Below are positions 1-9,711 of a DNA stretch of 32,538 bases, piece by piece. Under the pieces are notes generated by a model. That model did no database searches. It had not been told where the DNA came from and worked only from the letters and a program-made list of their open reading frames with translations. A program made the position numbers and the translations under genes. Location: contig JAEUQQ010000103.1 in assembly GCA_016789685.1 (NCBI GenBank), positions 1-32,538 of the forward strand, given 5' to 3'. The first letter of the stretch is position 1. Every line of letters begins with the position of its first letter. The DNA comes from Acidobacteriota bacterium (GTDB lineage Bacteria > Acidobacteriota > Vicinamibacteria > Vicinamibacterales > JAFNAJ01).

Positions 1-555
1 CTCGGCGTCGACCGACACGACCTTGAGATTCCGCACCGTCACGCGATCCGAGCCCATGTGGCCGGCCGCGCGCATGCCCTTCACGACACGCGAGGGATAC
101 GAGCTCGCCCCGATCGAGCCGGGCGCCCGGTGGAACATCGACCCGTGCGTCGCCGCGCCACCCGCGAAGTTGTGGCGCTTGACCACACCCTGGAAGCCGT
201 GGCCCTTGCTCGTCCCGATCACGTCGACGTACTCGCCCGCGTTGAACACGCCCGACACGAGCACCTGCTCGCCCGCCGCCGGTGCCGTCGCGCCCTTGGC
301 CACCTTGACCTCGCGACGCTGGCGCGTCGGCGGCACGCCCGCCTTCTTGAAGTGACCCGCCGTGGGCTTGTTGGCCTTGAGCGGTGTCTCTTCGACGAGG
401 CCGATCTGCACGGCTTCGTAGCCGTCGCGCTCGACCTGCTTGGCCTGCACCACCACGCACGGGCCAGCCTTGATCACGGTGACCGGCGTCACGACGCCGT
501 CGGCGCCGAACACCTGGGTCATCCCGACCTTCTTGCCAATGATTCCAGTGACCAT
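1..555 (-). CDS. rplC: 50S ribosomal protein L3 (3' end cut by window edge)
   Basis: L3 is an early-assembling large-subunit protein near the peptidyl transferase centre. The first 185 codons are visible and the gene runs off the left edge without a stop. The start ATG at 553-555 gives [16 protein letters not shown], the conserved L3 N-terminus. Further on, the family signature appears as [14 protein letters not shown] (about residues 140-153), followed by a [15 protein letters not shown] segment. The gene lies 39 nt downstream of rpsJ, as expected for the start of an S10 operon. A weak GGGATG-like Shine-Dalgarno sequence precedes the start. The identification is secure from the N-terminus and signature. 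Confidence 0.95.
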   Translation of the reverse strand, partial: MVTGIIGKKVGMTQVFGADGVVTPVTVIKAGPCVVVQAKQVERDGYEAVQIGLVEETPLKANKPTAGHFKKAGVPPTRQRREVKVAKGATAPAAGEQVLVSGVFNAGEYVDVIGTSKGHGFQGVVKRHNFAGGAATHGSMFHRAPGSIGASSYPSRVVKGMRAAGHMGSDRVTVRNLKVVSVDAE

Positions 556-594
556 CGTTTCATCCCGTAGCGGGCCTGCTTGCGCAGTCCCGGG

Positions 595-930
<336 letters not shown>

Positions 931-969
931 GGGCTCTCTCGCGCACGCGCTCCCGTCAGGGAAACGCGG

Positions 970-3075
<2,106 letters not shown>

Positions 3076-3078
3076 GAC

Positions 3079-3552
3079 TTACCAGCGATAGTGCGCAAAG
3101 GCCTTGTTCGCTTCGGCCATGCGGTGCGTGTCTTCGCGCTTCTTGACGGCGCCACCACGCATGTTCGACGCGTCCATCAGCTCGTTGGCCAGCTTCTCTT
3201 CCATCGTCTTGCCGTCGCCGCGCGTGCGCGCATAGCTGACGACCCAGCGGATGGCCAGCGACAGCCGGCGGTTCTGGTTGACCTCGATCGGCACCTGGTA
3301 ATTGGAGCCGCCGACCCGGCGCGACTTCACCTCGAGGGTGGGCTTCGCGTTCTCGATCGCCTTCTTGAAGACCTTGAGGGGATCGTCGCCCGTCTTGTCC
3401 TTGATGATGTCGAAGCTCGTGTAGAGGATGCTCTCGGCCGTGCTCTTCTTGCCGTCGTACATCACCGTGTTGATGAACTTGGTGACCAACTGGCTCTGAT
3501 AGAGCGGATCCGGGAGCAGTTCGCGCTTGGCGATTTCACGACGACGCGGCAT
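3079..3552 (-). CDS. rpsG: 30S ribosomal protein S7
   Basis: S7 nucleates assembly of the 30S head and contacts the E-site tRNA. The 157 residues match the usual length. The start [18 protein letters not shown] and the internal [17 protein letters not shown] (about residues 75-91) are family signatures, and the tail is [13 protein letters not shown]. It starts 12 nt after the rpsL stop with AAGGA/GAGAG upstream, and ends 3 nt before fusA. In E. coli, S7 autoregulates translation by binding the rpsL-rpsG spacer. The spacer here is too short (12 nt) for an equivalent structure, so any feedback must use another site. Confidence 0.96.
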   Translation of the reverse strand: MPRRREIAKRELLPDPLYQSQLVTKFINTVMYDGKKSTAESILYTSFDIIKDKTGDDPLKVFKKAIENAKPTLEVKSRRVGGSNYQVPIEVNQNRRLSLAIRWVVSYARTRGDGKTMEEKLANELMDASNMRGGAVKKREDTHRMAEANKAFAHYRW

Positions 3553-3564
3553 GGCTCTCGTTCC

Positions 3565-3939
3565 TTACTGCTTCGGGCGCTTCGCGCCGTACTTCGATCG
3601 GCTCTGCTTGCGGCCGTTGACGCCCGTCGCGTCGAGCGTGCCGCGCACCACGTGGTAACGCACACCCGGCAGGTCCTTCACGCGGCCCCCGCGGATGAGC
3701 ACCAGCGAGTGCTCCTGCAGGTTGTGGCCCACGCCGGGAATGTAGGTCGTGACCTCGATGTGGTTCGTCAAGCGCACGCGGGCCACCTTGCGCAGGGCCG
3801 AGTTCGGCTTCTTGGGTGTCTGCGTGAACACGCGCACGCACACGCCCCGCTTCTGCGGGCTTTCCTGCAGCGCCGGGCTCTTGGTCTTGTAACGGACCTT
3901 GTCGCGGCCCTTGCGAACGAGCTGACTAATCGTCGGCAC
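3565..3939 (-). CDS. rpsL: 30S ribosomal protein S12 (GTG start)
   Basis: S12 is a decoding-centre protein of the small subunit. I place the start at the GTG at 3937-3939, not at the ATGs just upstream. It gives [18 protein letters not shown] and exactly 124 residues, the E. coli length, and GGTGGAG lies 5 nt upstream. The ATG-ATG at 3955-3960 would add seven non-homologous residues. The decoding loops [11 protein letters not shown] (about residues 41-51) and [13 protein letters not shown] are intact. Both streptomycin-relevant lysines are the sensitive type, and the aspartate that RimO methylthiolates in other bacteria is kept. It is the first gene of the str operon. Confidence 0.95.
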   Translation of the reverse strand: MPTISQLVRKGRDKVRYKTKSPALQESPQKRGVCVRVFTQTPKKPNSALRKVARVRLTNHIEVTTYIPGVGHNLQEHSLVLIRGGRVKDLPGVRYHVVRGTLDATGVNGRKQSRSKYGAKRPKQ

Positions 3940-4129
3940 GGCGACTCCACCAGTCATCACGCTGCACTAGAGCGCGATGCATCACCGAGACACAGCACCA
4001 CGCTGTCGCCCCGGACCATCTGACATGCCCCAGCCGCGGCCTTCCAGCCACCTGCCAGGTGTCCCCGGCCTTGAAGCGCTCGTCGCGCCTGGCACCAGAG
4101 ACCGTGACCCCTATTTCGAGTGTGTCTTC

Positions 4130-4155
4130 GTGACTCGCCCCCTCGGGGCGGTCAC
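4130..4155 (-). promoter_or_regulatory. Strong hairpin in the rpsL leader
   Basis: GTGAC(T)CGCCCC (4130-4141) pairs with GGGGCGGTCAC (4145-4155): 11 pairs, one bulged T and a 3-nt CTC loop. No T-run follows on either strand, so a simple intrinsic terminator is unlikely. An attenuation or protein-binding element of the str leader is possible. A second perfect stem, CCGCAC/GTGCGG with a 6-nt loop, lies at 4183-4200, and a small one (CACCT/AGGTG) at 4049-4061. Confidence 0.5.
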
Positions 4156-4241
4156 AGGGAAGGCGCGAACGACCATCGTCGTCCGCACTTTCTCGTGCGG
4201 CGGAAGCAGATAGGGTGTCCTGCTCCCGGCAAAACCCGCTG

Positions 4242-4271
4242 AGTGTAGCAAAGATCCCTACACCGGCGCAA
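4242..4271 (-). promoter_or_regulatory. Candidate sigma-70-type promoter of the str operon
   Basis: On the minus strand TTGCGC (4266-4271) is followed, after 18 nt, by TACACT (4242-4247), a reasonable -35/-10 pair. Transcription would start near 4235, leaving a leader of about 295 nt before rpsL. It is the best match in the intergenic region, but the call rests on hexamer similarity alone. Confidence 0.4.
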
Positions 4272-4417
4272 CTCGATGGCGCAAGATCACTTACGGGCAC
4301 CGCTTGGCAGCACCAAGGGATCCGCGCGGACCGACGAGAGTAGCACGACCGCAAACAGGATCGCAAACTTTCTTCCGGGCTCCACCCACGAGCCAGCCCC
4401 GCCACGCACGAGGCACC

Positions 4418-4446
4418 TTGCCCGGCGACCCAGTCTCGGTCACAAT
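4418..4446 (+). promoter_or_regulatory. Candidate promoter of the sigma factor gene
   Basis: TTGCCC (4418-4423) and CACAAT (4441-4446) are separated by 17 nt. A start near 4453 would leave only about 17 nt before the ATG at 4470. This fits with the lack of a Shine-Dalgarno sequence there. The evidence is hexamer similarity only. Confidence 0.35.
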
Positions 4447-4469
4447 GACCGGGTTTCGGCCAGCTCCCC

Positions 4470-5021
4470 ATGGACGACGCCCGGCATCCCCCTGCCCGCT
4501 CCCCCGCCGTCCCCGACCTGTTCAGCCAGGTCTACGACGAGTTGCGTCGCGTGGCCGCCCATGCCCTCAGGCAGGAGCGCAGCAACCACACCCTCCAGCC
4601 CACCGCCCTCGTCCACGAGGCGTTCCTCAAGCTCGCCAAGACCGAGGCGCTCGCCGTGCTCAGCCGCGCCCACGTCTTCGCGCTCGCCGCGCAGGCCATG
4701 CGCCGCATCCTGGTCGACCACGCCCGCACCTATCGCGCCCAGAAACGCGGCAACGCCATGCGGATCCCCATCGACGACATCGACGCCCCCATGCCCGCCC
4801 CGGACGTCGACCTCCTGGCCCTCGACGACGCCCTCTCCACCCTGGCCGGCTTCGACCCGCGCCAGGCCCAGATCGTCGAACTCCGCTTCTTCGGCGGACT
4901 CACGGTCGAGGAAGCAGCCGAGGTCATCGGCATGTCGCCGCGCACCGTGAAACGCGAATGGCAGATGGCGCGTGCCTGGCTCAAGCGCGAAATGGCCCGC
5001 CCAGGCGACTCGGCTCCCTGA
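4470..5021 (+). CDS. ECF-like sigma factor of the TIGR02999/ECF43 type
   Basis: This is a predicted alternative RNA polymerase sigma factor of 183 residues, the only plus-strand gene recognised. Region 2 spans roughly residues 17-88 and region 4 roughly 115-172, with a helix-turn-helix at LTVEEAAEVIGMSPRTVK (144-161). In ordinary ECF factors region 2.2 reads like DAEDLVQEVFLRL. Here it reads QPTALVHEAFLKL (43-55): the acidic residues are gone and Thr45 stands in the slot, with Thr41 nearby. Known ECF43 factors (Vibrio EcfP with kinase PknT) need a kinase to phosphorylate a threonine in this region. A Ser/Thr kinase gene lies 1.8 kb away on the other strand. No anti-sigma gene is adjacent. The regulon is unknown. 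Confidence 0.88.
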   Translation: MDDARHPPARSPAVPDLFSQVYDELRRVAAHALRQERSNHTLQPTALVHEAFLKLAKTEALAVLSRAHVFALAAQAMRRILVDHARTYRAQKRGNAMRIPIDDIDAPMPAPDVDLLALDDALSTLAGFDPRQAQIVELRFFGGLTVEEAAEVIGMSPRTVKREWQMARAWLKREMARPGDSAP

Positions 5022-5324
5022 AAATTTCCGCGCCATTCGGGCGCAATTGGGGTCTGACCCGATTTGGCGGAAATCCGGCCCACGAACGCCCCATTTCGTG
5101 ACCGGGTGTTTCCGTCGGCGTGAGATAGCTCGCGCCGCGGACCCCGCCCGCAGGGCCCGGTAGCGCCCCGAATGCACGTCGCGTGCGCCCGTCGAACCTG
5201 TTGACCGTGTGGACGTTCGCGATGAGCGGTTCGACGACCGCGGCGCGGAGGTCCACAGCGGTAGCCCGCAGTTGTCGCCGAGACTCCTGCGGATGATGAG
5301 GGTCTGACCCCAATTCACCCCAAT
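5022..5324. other. Convergent spacer between the sigma gene and the SagB gene
   Basis: About 300 nt without a supportable gene. Both ends carry a GGGTCTGACCC palindrome (separate entries). A GCGCC/GGCGC stem (5030-5044) lies just after the sigma stop and may help terminate its transcript. The middle, about 5075-5295, gives no recognisable product in any frame. Confidence 0.6.
5025..5073. repeat. Structured palindromic repeat after the sigma gene (left copy)
   Basis: An outer stem TTTCCGC (5025-5031)/GCGGAAA (5067-5073) encloses AATTGGGGTCTGACCC (5045-5060). The core GGGTC-T-GACCC is a perfect odd palindrome. It begins 3 nt after the sigma stop. The core resembles GGGTC-N-GACCC palindromes that recur in many genomes, sometimes beside RAYT (Y1 transposase) genes. 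No transposase is present here. Confidence 0.55.
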
Positions 5325-5327
5325 TCA
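5300..5327. repeat. Palindromic repeat with 10-bp tandem duplication (right copy)
   Basis: GGGTCTGACCCCAATT (5300-5315) is the inverted counterpart of 5045-5060, matching at 15 of 16 positions. The segment CCCCAATTCA is then repeated directly (5308-5317 and 5318-5327). The TGA stop of the SagB-type gene (5325-5327) lies inside this second unit, so the repeat defines the C-terminus of that protein. Confidence 0.55.
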
Positions 5328-6500
5328 CGGCTTGCGACAGGTTCGGCGGCGGGCGGTGATCGGTGGCGCGGTCAATCTGGGCAGATCGGCGGGGTCGGCG
5401 AACGGCGCCCAGGACGTCGCCGCAGGGCGGACACCGACGCCCATCGCGTAGACGGCGGCGCGCTCGATGCCGTCGATCCCCAGGGCCTGTTCGACGACGC
5501 GGTCGTCGAACGCCCCGGTGCAGCATGGCGCCAGGCCGAGGCGCGTCGCGACGAGGCAGAATGTCTGACCAACATGGCCCGCGTCGAGCATCACGACGCG
5601 GTACGCGCGGGCCGTGTGGTACTTCCACTGCACGCGGGCAAACCGCGCCACCAGCACGCACACCGCCGCAGCAGCCGGGTGCGCCGCCTGCCCGGGAAAC
5701 CACCGGCGCAGATCTGGTGCGCCTCCGCGCCCCAGTCGGATCAGGCGATGCCGGTCGGGGTCGTAGGCAAAGACCCCTGGACGAATGCCCGCGACGCGCT
5801 GCACCACCACGTAGGCGTCGAGCGGGTGACACGCGCCACCGGACGGCGAGGTCTTCATCGCGTAGGGGCCGCCGATCCGCCCCTGCATCCAGGCCTGCAC
5901 GCCGAACGACGCATGCAGCAGCGTCGCGAAGTCGCCGCGCGGCACGGGCCGGCCGGCGAACCGGCGCCACGTCCGCCGCGCCCGCAATGTCGCAAATACT
6001 TCGTCGCCACCAGCCGGCTCGGGAAGTGTCACCACCCGCCCGCGCGGCCAGGCCGGCAGCGGTGACGCCAGCGCCGTCGGTGGGACATCGGCAGCGCGCG
6101 TGCGCACGAGGTCGGGGATGTCTGCGGGCGCCGCCCACGACGCGCCGCGCGCCGCCGCGTGGAACCACAGCGCGGGAAGTCCCCAGTGCCGCCACGCGTC
6201 GGCGTGGCGCGCCGCGCGCGGTGCGGGCACGTCCGCACGCTCCAGCACTCCCGCCCGAGCGAGCGCACGCACCCTGGCCCGCACCTCTCGCCACGACACA
6301 CCGGGCACTCGCATCGACAGGTCGCGCTCGTCGATCCAGTCACCAGCGGCTGCCACCAGCGCCAGGTCATCGGCGTCGGCAGGAATGTCGCGACCGGTCA
6401 CCGCCTCACACAGGTGCCCGCCGTCGTCGTCCCAGTAGCTCAGGACCCACCGCGACCGCCTGACCACCAGTTCGCGGGCCGGGCGCGCTGCCCGCGTCAT
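5325..6500 (-). CDS. SagB-type (nitroreductase-fold) FMN dehydrogenase
   Basis: This predicted FMN-dependent oxidoreductase belongs to the SagB/ThcOx family, whose studied members oxidise thiazolines and oxazolines in ribosomal peptides to azoles. The 391-residue product starts at 6500 with GGAG 5 nt upstream. Residues 1-95 look like a small winged-helix or peptide-recognition-like region. An LWFHAAAR motif (111-118) follows, then the nitroreductase fold from about 165. Visible family residues include SPSGGACHP (218-226) and WKYHTARAYR (292-301); Lys293-Tyr294 matches the catalytic Lys-Tyr of McbC-type enzymes. No YcaO cyclodehydratase, transporter or protease gene is seen nearby. The start is 2 nt from a 71-residue ORF, implying translational coupling. 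The substrate is unknown; a role outside peptide modification is possible. Confidence 0.85.
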   Translation of the reverse strand: MTRAARPARELVVRRSRWVLSYWDDDGGHLCEAVTGRDIPADADDLALVAAAGDWIDERDLSMRVPGVSWREVRARVRALARAGVLERADVPAPRAARHADAWRHWGLPALWFHAAARGASWAAPADIPDLVRTRAADVPPTALASPLPAWPRGRVVTLPEPAGGDEVFATLRARRTWRRFAGRPVPRGDFATLLHASFGVQAWMQGRIGGPYAMKTSPSGGACHPLDAYVVVQRVAGIRPGVFAYDPDRHRLIRLGRGGAPDLRRWFPGQAAHPAAAAVCVLVARFARVQWKYHTARAYRVVMLDAGHVGQTFCLVATRLGLAPCCTGAFDDRVVEQALGIDGIERAAVYAMGVGVRPAATSWAPFADPADLPRLTAPPITARRRTCRKP

Positions 6501-6502
6501 GG

Positions 6503-6718
6503 CTACTCCGACGCGCTGGCGACGATGAAGTCGCTGTCCTTGCGATCCTTCATGCAGAAACACCGCACCAGGGCGTCGAGCGCCGCGAGCAGGGCGAGGA
6601 TCTTCTTGCGTTCGAACGCCGACAGACCCTTGGCCTTGCGGACGTCGGTCTCGAGCGAGGTGATGGCATCGCTGATGCGGCCGAGCGAGAGCGAAACGGA
6701 CTTCACCTTCTTTGCCAC
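6503..6718 (-). CDS. Unrecognised 71-residue helical protein coupled to the SagB-type gene
   Basis: I do not recognise this family. The start is the GTG at 6716-6718 because AAGGAG lies 6 nt upstream; an earlier GTG at 6757 has no ribosome site. The protein begins MAKKVKSVSLSLGRISDA, is rich in Lys and Ala, and looks helical up to KKILALLAALDALVRCFC (about residues 38-55). The last 20 residues differ: two cysteines (53 and 55), charged MKDRKDSD, then a Ser-rich FIVASASE end. There is no signal peptide or obvious membrane segment. It ends 2 nt before the SagB-type gene and starts 58 nt after the kinase stop, so the three may be co-transcribed. A precursor or partner peptide of the dehydrogenase is an inference from context only. 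Confidence 0.7.
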   Translation of the reverse strand: MAKKVKSVSLSLGRISDAITSLETDVRKAKGLSAFERKKILALLAALDALVRCFCMKDRKDSDFIVASASE

Positions 6719-6776
6719 GGCGGTCTCCTTGGCCCGGAGGGGGCCGGCAAGGGTCACCCGTACTCGGCGACCGGAA

Positions 6777-9653
6777 TCAGCGGCCAGTCATGTTGCCCTG
6801 CACACTCTGGCGCCAGTTCACGAGGATGTCGATCGTATCGTTCGATCGATCGACGAACGGGACATTGAGAAGCACGCGGGTCGCCGAGCGCGTCACGGCG
6901 AAGTGGTTGCGCGACGACCCGGGTGTGTCGATGGGCGTGACGAACATCAACTCGGGAGCCGAGATGGGCTGACGTTCATCGGTGGGCACCGCGACGCGCA
7001 TCAGCCGTCCACGCGGATCGATGAACACCAGTTCGCCGGCGTCAGCCCATGCCGGATCCACGGCACCGCCGGTCGACGCCATCCGGCGCCGCCCCGTCGA
7101 CGGAAAACGCTCCACGTACGCTTCGTACCGGCCCGACTCGTTCGACACGTAGGTGACCCATTGCCCGTCACGCGAGAAGCGCACGTTGACCTCGTTGAAC
7201 GACGTCGTCGCCAGTGGCTGCTTCCGGCCGCTGCCATCGCTGGCGAGCAGCCAGGCATCGTAGTCGCCGCGCTCGCCGCGTTCGACCACGGCGATCCACT
7301 TGTTGTCGGGCGTCCAGTCGGTGGGCATCTTGATGGCGTCGGAGCGCCAGATCGTCCTCGCCGGCTCGCGCGACTGCGGGTCGCTGGCGTACACCGTCTC
7401 GTAGCCGTCGCGATCGCTGACGTAGGCAATCATCCGGCTGTCTCCCGACCAGACGGGATCGCGGCTGCGATCGCCAGCCTCGCCGACACGCGTCCAGCCC
7501 CCTCGCGCGAGGTCGTAGACCCTCAGCTCGACGGCGGCGTCGCGGTAGCGTTCGATGGCCAGCGCCCGCTCGTCGGGTGAGAGCGCGGGATTCCTGAAAC
7601 GATCCCCCTCGTCAACCAGGCCGAGCTGGCGACCCTGCGCGTCGTACCACACAAGCTTGCGCGTGTCGCGCGTGTGGGTCGACGCGAAGGCGAGCACGCC
7701 CATCGGCGATGCCGAGAACGCGCCCTGCCCGGTCCACGTGGCGCCAACGTTCTGCGCCACGGTCACCGGCTGGCCGAGCAGTTGCCCCGTCGCCAAGTCG
7801 ATGCGATGCGCCACCAGCACGCCATCGCGCAGGTACATCACGTCGTCGCCCGCGAACACGGCGCTGGCAATCGAGTCGACAACGCGGCGCGGGCTGATGC
7901 CGTCGAGCGATGCGAAGTAGACGCCGCGCACCGCGGCATCGGCGCTGGTCACGTAGTAGAGGAAGTGGGTGGCGTCGGCGTGCAGGTGCGGGAAGAGGTG
8001 CTGCGCCTCACCGCGCGCGCGGTCGACGGTGGTGATCTGCTGCGCCGCGCCGCCCGCGGCCGGCACGACATGCACGCCTGACCGCGGCGCAGGCACGAAC
8101 ATGACGATGTTGCCTGCCCACGACGCCCCGCCTCCCGACGCCATCTCGGCGAGCTTCGTCGCGACCGACTCCCCCACGTTGAGGCGCATCAGGCGGTCGG
8201 CCGACACGAACAGGACCGCGCGGCCATCGGGTGACCAGACGGGTTTTTCTGCGCCTTCCGAGCCTGCCAGCGCGCGGGCCGCGGTCGACCCCAGGTCACG
8301 GACCCAGACGCGCGACACGCCCTGCTCGTCGGTGCCCACGAATGCGATGCGCATGCCGTCGGGCGACACCGAGGCGACGTTGCGTGAGCCCGCCGTCAAC
8401 GCCACGTTCGGCGGTGTCGAGATGGTGAAGTGCAGTGGCTGGTCGCCAAACCGCGGCGGTTCAGGGCGCGGACGGCCCGCGGTGACGGCGAGCGCGAGCG
8501 CGAAGACCCCGGTCGACATCGCCCCCATCATCGCCCAGCGCTTCCAGGCGACCCCCTCGGTGAGGCGCGCCGGGTCGGCCACCCGCCCTGGCCGCAGCGC
8601 TGCCTGCAGTGCCCCGATGCTCGAACAGCGCTCCTCGACACGCGGCGCGAGCGCGCTCTCGACGGCATCGACGAACGATGCCGGCAGGTCGGGGCGCGCG
8701 TCGCGCAGGCGCACCCGGCGTCCGTCGGCGTGCGCACGTGCGATCTCGTCGAAGGTCGCACCACCAACCGGGAAGTTGCCCGTCGACAGGTAGAACAGCA
8801 GGACGCCAACGGCGTAGATGTCGCTCTGGACCGAGGGACGCCCCCCGTTGAACAGCTCGGGGGCGAGGTAGAGCGGCGTCCCTGCCAGCGCCGTCGCGCG
8901 CGTGCGCGCGCGCTCGACATCGAGGCCGATGCCGAAGTCGGTGAGCACGAAGCGCCCGCCAACGGCGCGCATGACGTTCTGCGCCTTGATGTCGCGGTGC
9001 AACACGCCGGCGCGATGCACGGCCGCCAGCGCCTGGCACAGCGACTCGCCGACCACCACGCACTCCTCGGCCGACAGGGGGCCATCGGTCTCGACGATCT
9101 TCGCCAGGGTCCGTCCGCGCAGGAACTCGCCCCAGAATCCGACGCGGCCGTCGCTCTGCAGCGCGCCGTGGATCGCCATCACGTTGGGGTTGCGGATGCG
9201 CGCGAGGAGTTGCCCCTCCTTGACGGCGGCCTGGATGGCGCCAGGCGATTGCGCCACCTCGGGCTTGAGCAGCTTGAGCGCGACTTCGCGCTGGAGCGTC
9301 TGATCCCAGGCGCGATACACCTCGCCGTAGGCCCCCTCGCCCACGCGTTCGATCACGCGCAGCGCGCCGAACTCGAACAGGGCCTCGGCGTCGGCGGCCG
9401 GCGTCGTGTCGGTGGGCTCGACCTCGGCACCGAACCCAAACAGCGTGGTCACGCCGCCAGCCCGGAGCGGCATGGGCAGACCGTCGGCCTCGCGGGCCTC
9501 GCGGAAGAGGGCGGCGATGCGCGCGACGACGCCGAACTGCTCGGCGACGCCACTGGTATCGGCACCTGGGCGCGAATCGCGGGCCAGTGAACGCTCGTGC
9601 GGTGCGATGGCGGGCCCAGTCCCGGAACGCTCGTCGCGCAAGTGGTCGGTCAT
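6777..9653 (-). CDS. Transmembrane Ser/Thr protein kinase with C-terminal TolB-like beta-propeller
   Basis: This is a Hanks-type kinase of 958 residues, probably a membrane sensor. After a tail of about 95 residues, the kinase domain (about 98-355) has G-loop GEGAYG (105-110), Lys127, HRD (219-221) with Asn226, DFG (239-241) and TPLYLAPE (259-266), so it should be active. One membrane segment lies at about 374-392. The outer half (about 405-950) contains repeated blade motifs such as SPDGMRIAFVG, PVWSPDGRAVLFVS and FSRDGQWVTYVSNESG, typical of TolB/WD40-like propellers in acidobacterial kinases. The ligand is unknown. There is no clear Shine-Dalgarno sequence; a promoter candidate sits just upstream. 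Its neighbours are a small protein and SagB-type gene downstream and an ECF43-like sigma gene nearby, a plausible phosphorylation target. Confidence 0.93.
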   Translation of the reverse strand: MTDHLRDERSGTGPAIAPHERSLARDSRPGADTSGVAEQFGVVARIAALFREAREADGLPMPLRAGGVTTLFGFGAEVEPTDTTPAADAEALFEFGALRVIERVGEGAYGEVYRAWDQTLQREVALKLLKPEVAQSPGAIQAAVKEGQLLARIRNPNVMAIHGALQSDGRVGFWGEFLRGRTLAKIVETDGPLSAEECVVVGESLCQALAAVHRAGVLHRDIKAQNVMRAVGGRFVLTDFGIGLDVERARTRATALAGTPLYLAPELFNGGRPSVQSDIYAVGVLLFYLSTGNFPVGGATFDEIARAHADGRRVRLRDARPDLPASFVDAVESALAPRVEERCSSIGALQAALRPGRVADPARLTEGVAWKRWAMMGAMSTGVFALALAVTAGRPRPEPPRFGDQPLHFTISTPPNVALTAGSRNVASVSPDGMRIAFVGTDEQGVSRVWVRDLGSTAARALAGSEGAEKPVWSPDGRAVLFVSADRLMRLNVGESVATKLAEMASGGGASWAGNIVMFVPAPRSGVHVVPAAGGAAQQITTVDRARGEAQHLFPHLHADATHFLYYVTSADAAVRGVYFASLDGISPRRVVDSIASAVFAGDDVMYLRDGVLVAHRIDLATGQLLGQPVTVAQNVGATWTGQGAFSASPMGVLAFASTHTRDTRKLVWYDAQGRQLGLVDEGDRFRNPALSPDERALAIERYRDAAVELRVYDLARGGWTRVGEAGDRSRDPVWSGDSRMIAYVSDRDGYETVYASDPQSREPARTIWRSDAIKMPTDWTPDNKWIAVVERGERGDYDAWLLASDGSGRKQPLATTSFNEVNVRFSRDGQWVTYVSNESGRYEAYVERFPSTGRRRMASTGGAVDPAWADAGELVFIDPRGRLMRVAVPTDERQPISAPELMFVTPIDTPGSSRNHFAVTRSATRVLLNVPFVDRSNDTIDILVNWRQSVQGNMTGR

Positions 9654-9670
9654 GAAAAGAGCGCGTCGAA

Positions 9671-9699
9671 ATCCTAACTGAGTCAGGGGCGCGGCACAA
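9671..9699 (-). promoter_or_regulatory. Candidate promoter of the kinase-small protein-SagB operon
   Basis: On the minus strand TTGTGC (9694-9699) and TAGGAT (9671-9676) are 17 nt apart. Transcription would start near 9664, about 10 nt before the kinase ATG. This fits with its missing Shine-Dalgarno sequence and suggests near-leaderless translation. Confidence 0.4.
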
Positions 9700-9711
9700 A
9701 CGCGGCGCCGG

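Larger units (their letters stand above)
3940..4469. other. Divergent intergenic region between rpsL and the sigma factor gene
   Basis: This stretch of about 530 nt has no gene I can support; the open frames across it lack homology and Shine-Dalgarno sequences. It must hold the str-operon promoter on the minus strand and the sigma-gene promoter on the plus strand. If the minus-strand promoter candidate is right, rpsL has a leader of about 300 nt with three inverted repeats: 4049-4061, 4130-4155 and 4183-4200. Confidence 0.7.

Noticed and set aside
3565..3939. Possible streptomycin-resistance change in S12
   Set aside because: The decoding-loop lysines (TPKKPN and VKDLPG) are the wild-type sensitive residues.
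3926..4471. A 181-codon minus-strand frame across the rpsL/sigma intergenic region
   Set aside because: No recognisable family and no ribosome site; it overlaps both the rpsL start and the predicted promoters.
4981..6294. Long minus-strand frames running through the convergent spacer and the SagB-type gene
   Set aside because: They overlap a clear SagB-type reading frame in another phase, and the spacer part gives no homology, so no pseudogene call is justified.
6503..6757. A longer start for the small protein (GTG at 6757, 84 residues)
   Set aside because: The extra 13 residues have no ribosome site, whereas AAGGAG sits 6 nt before the GTG at 6718.
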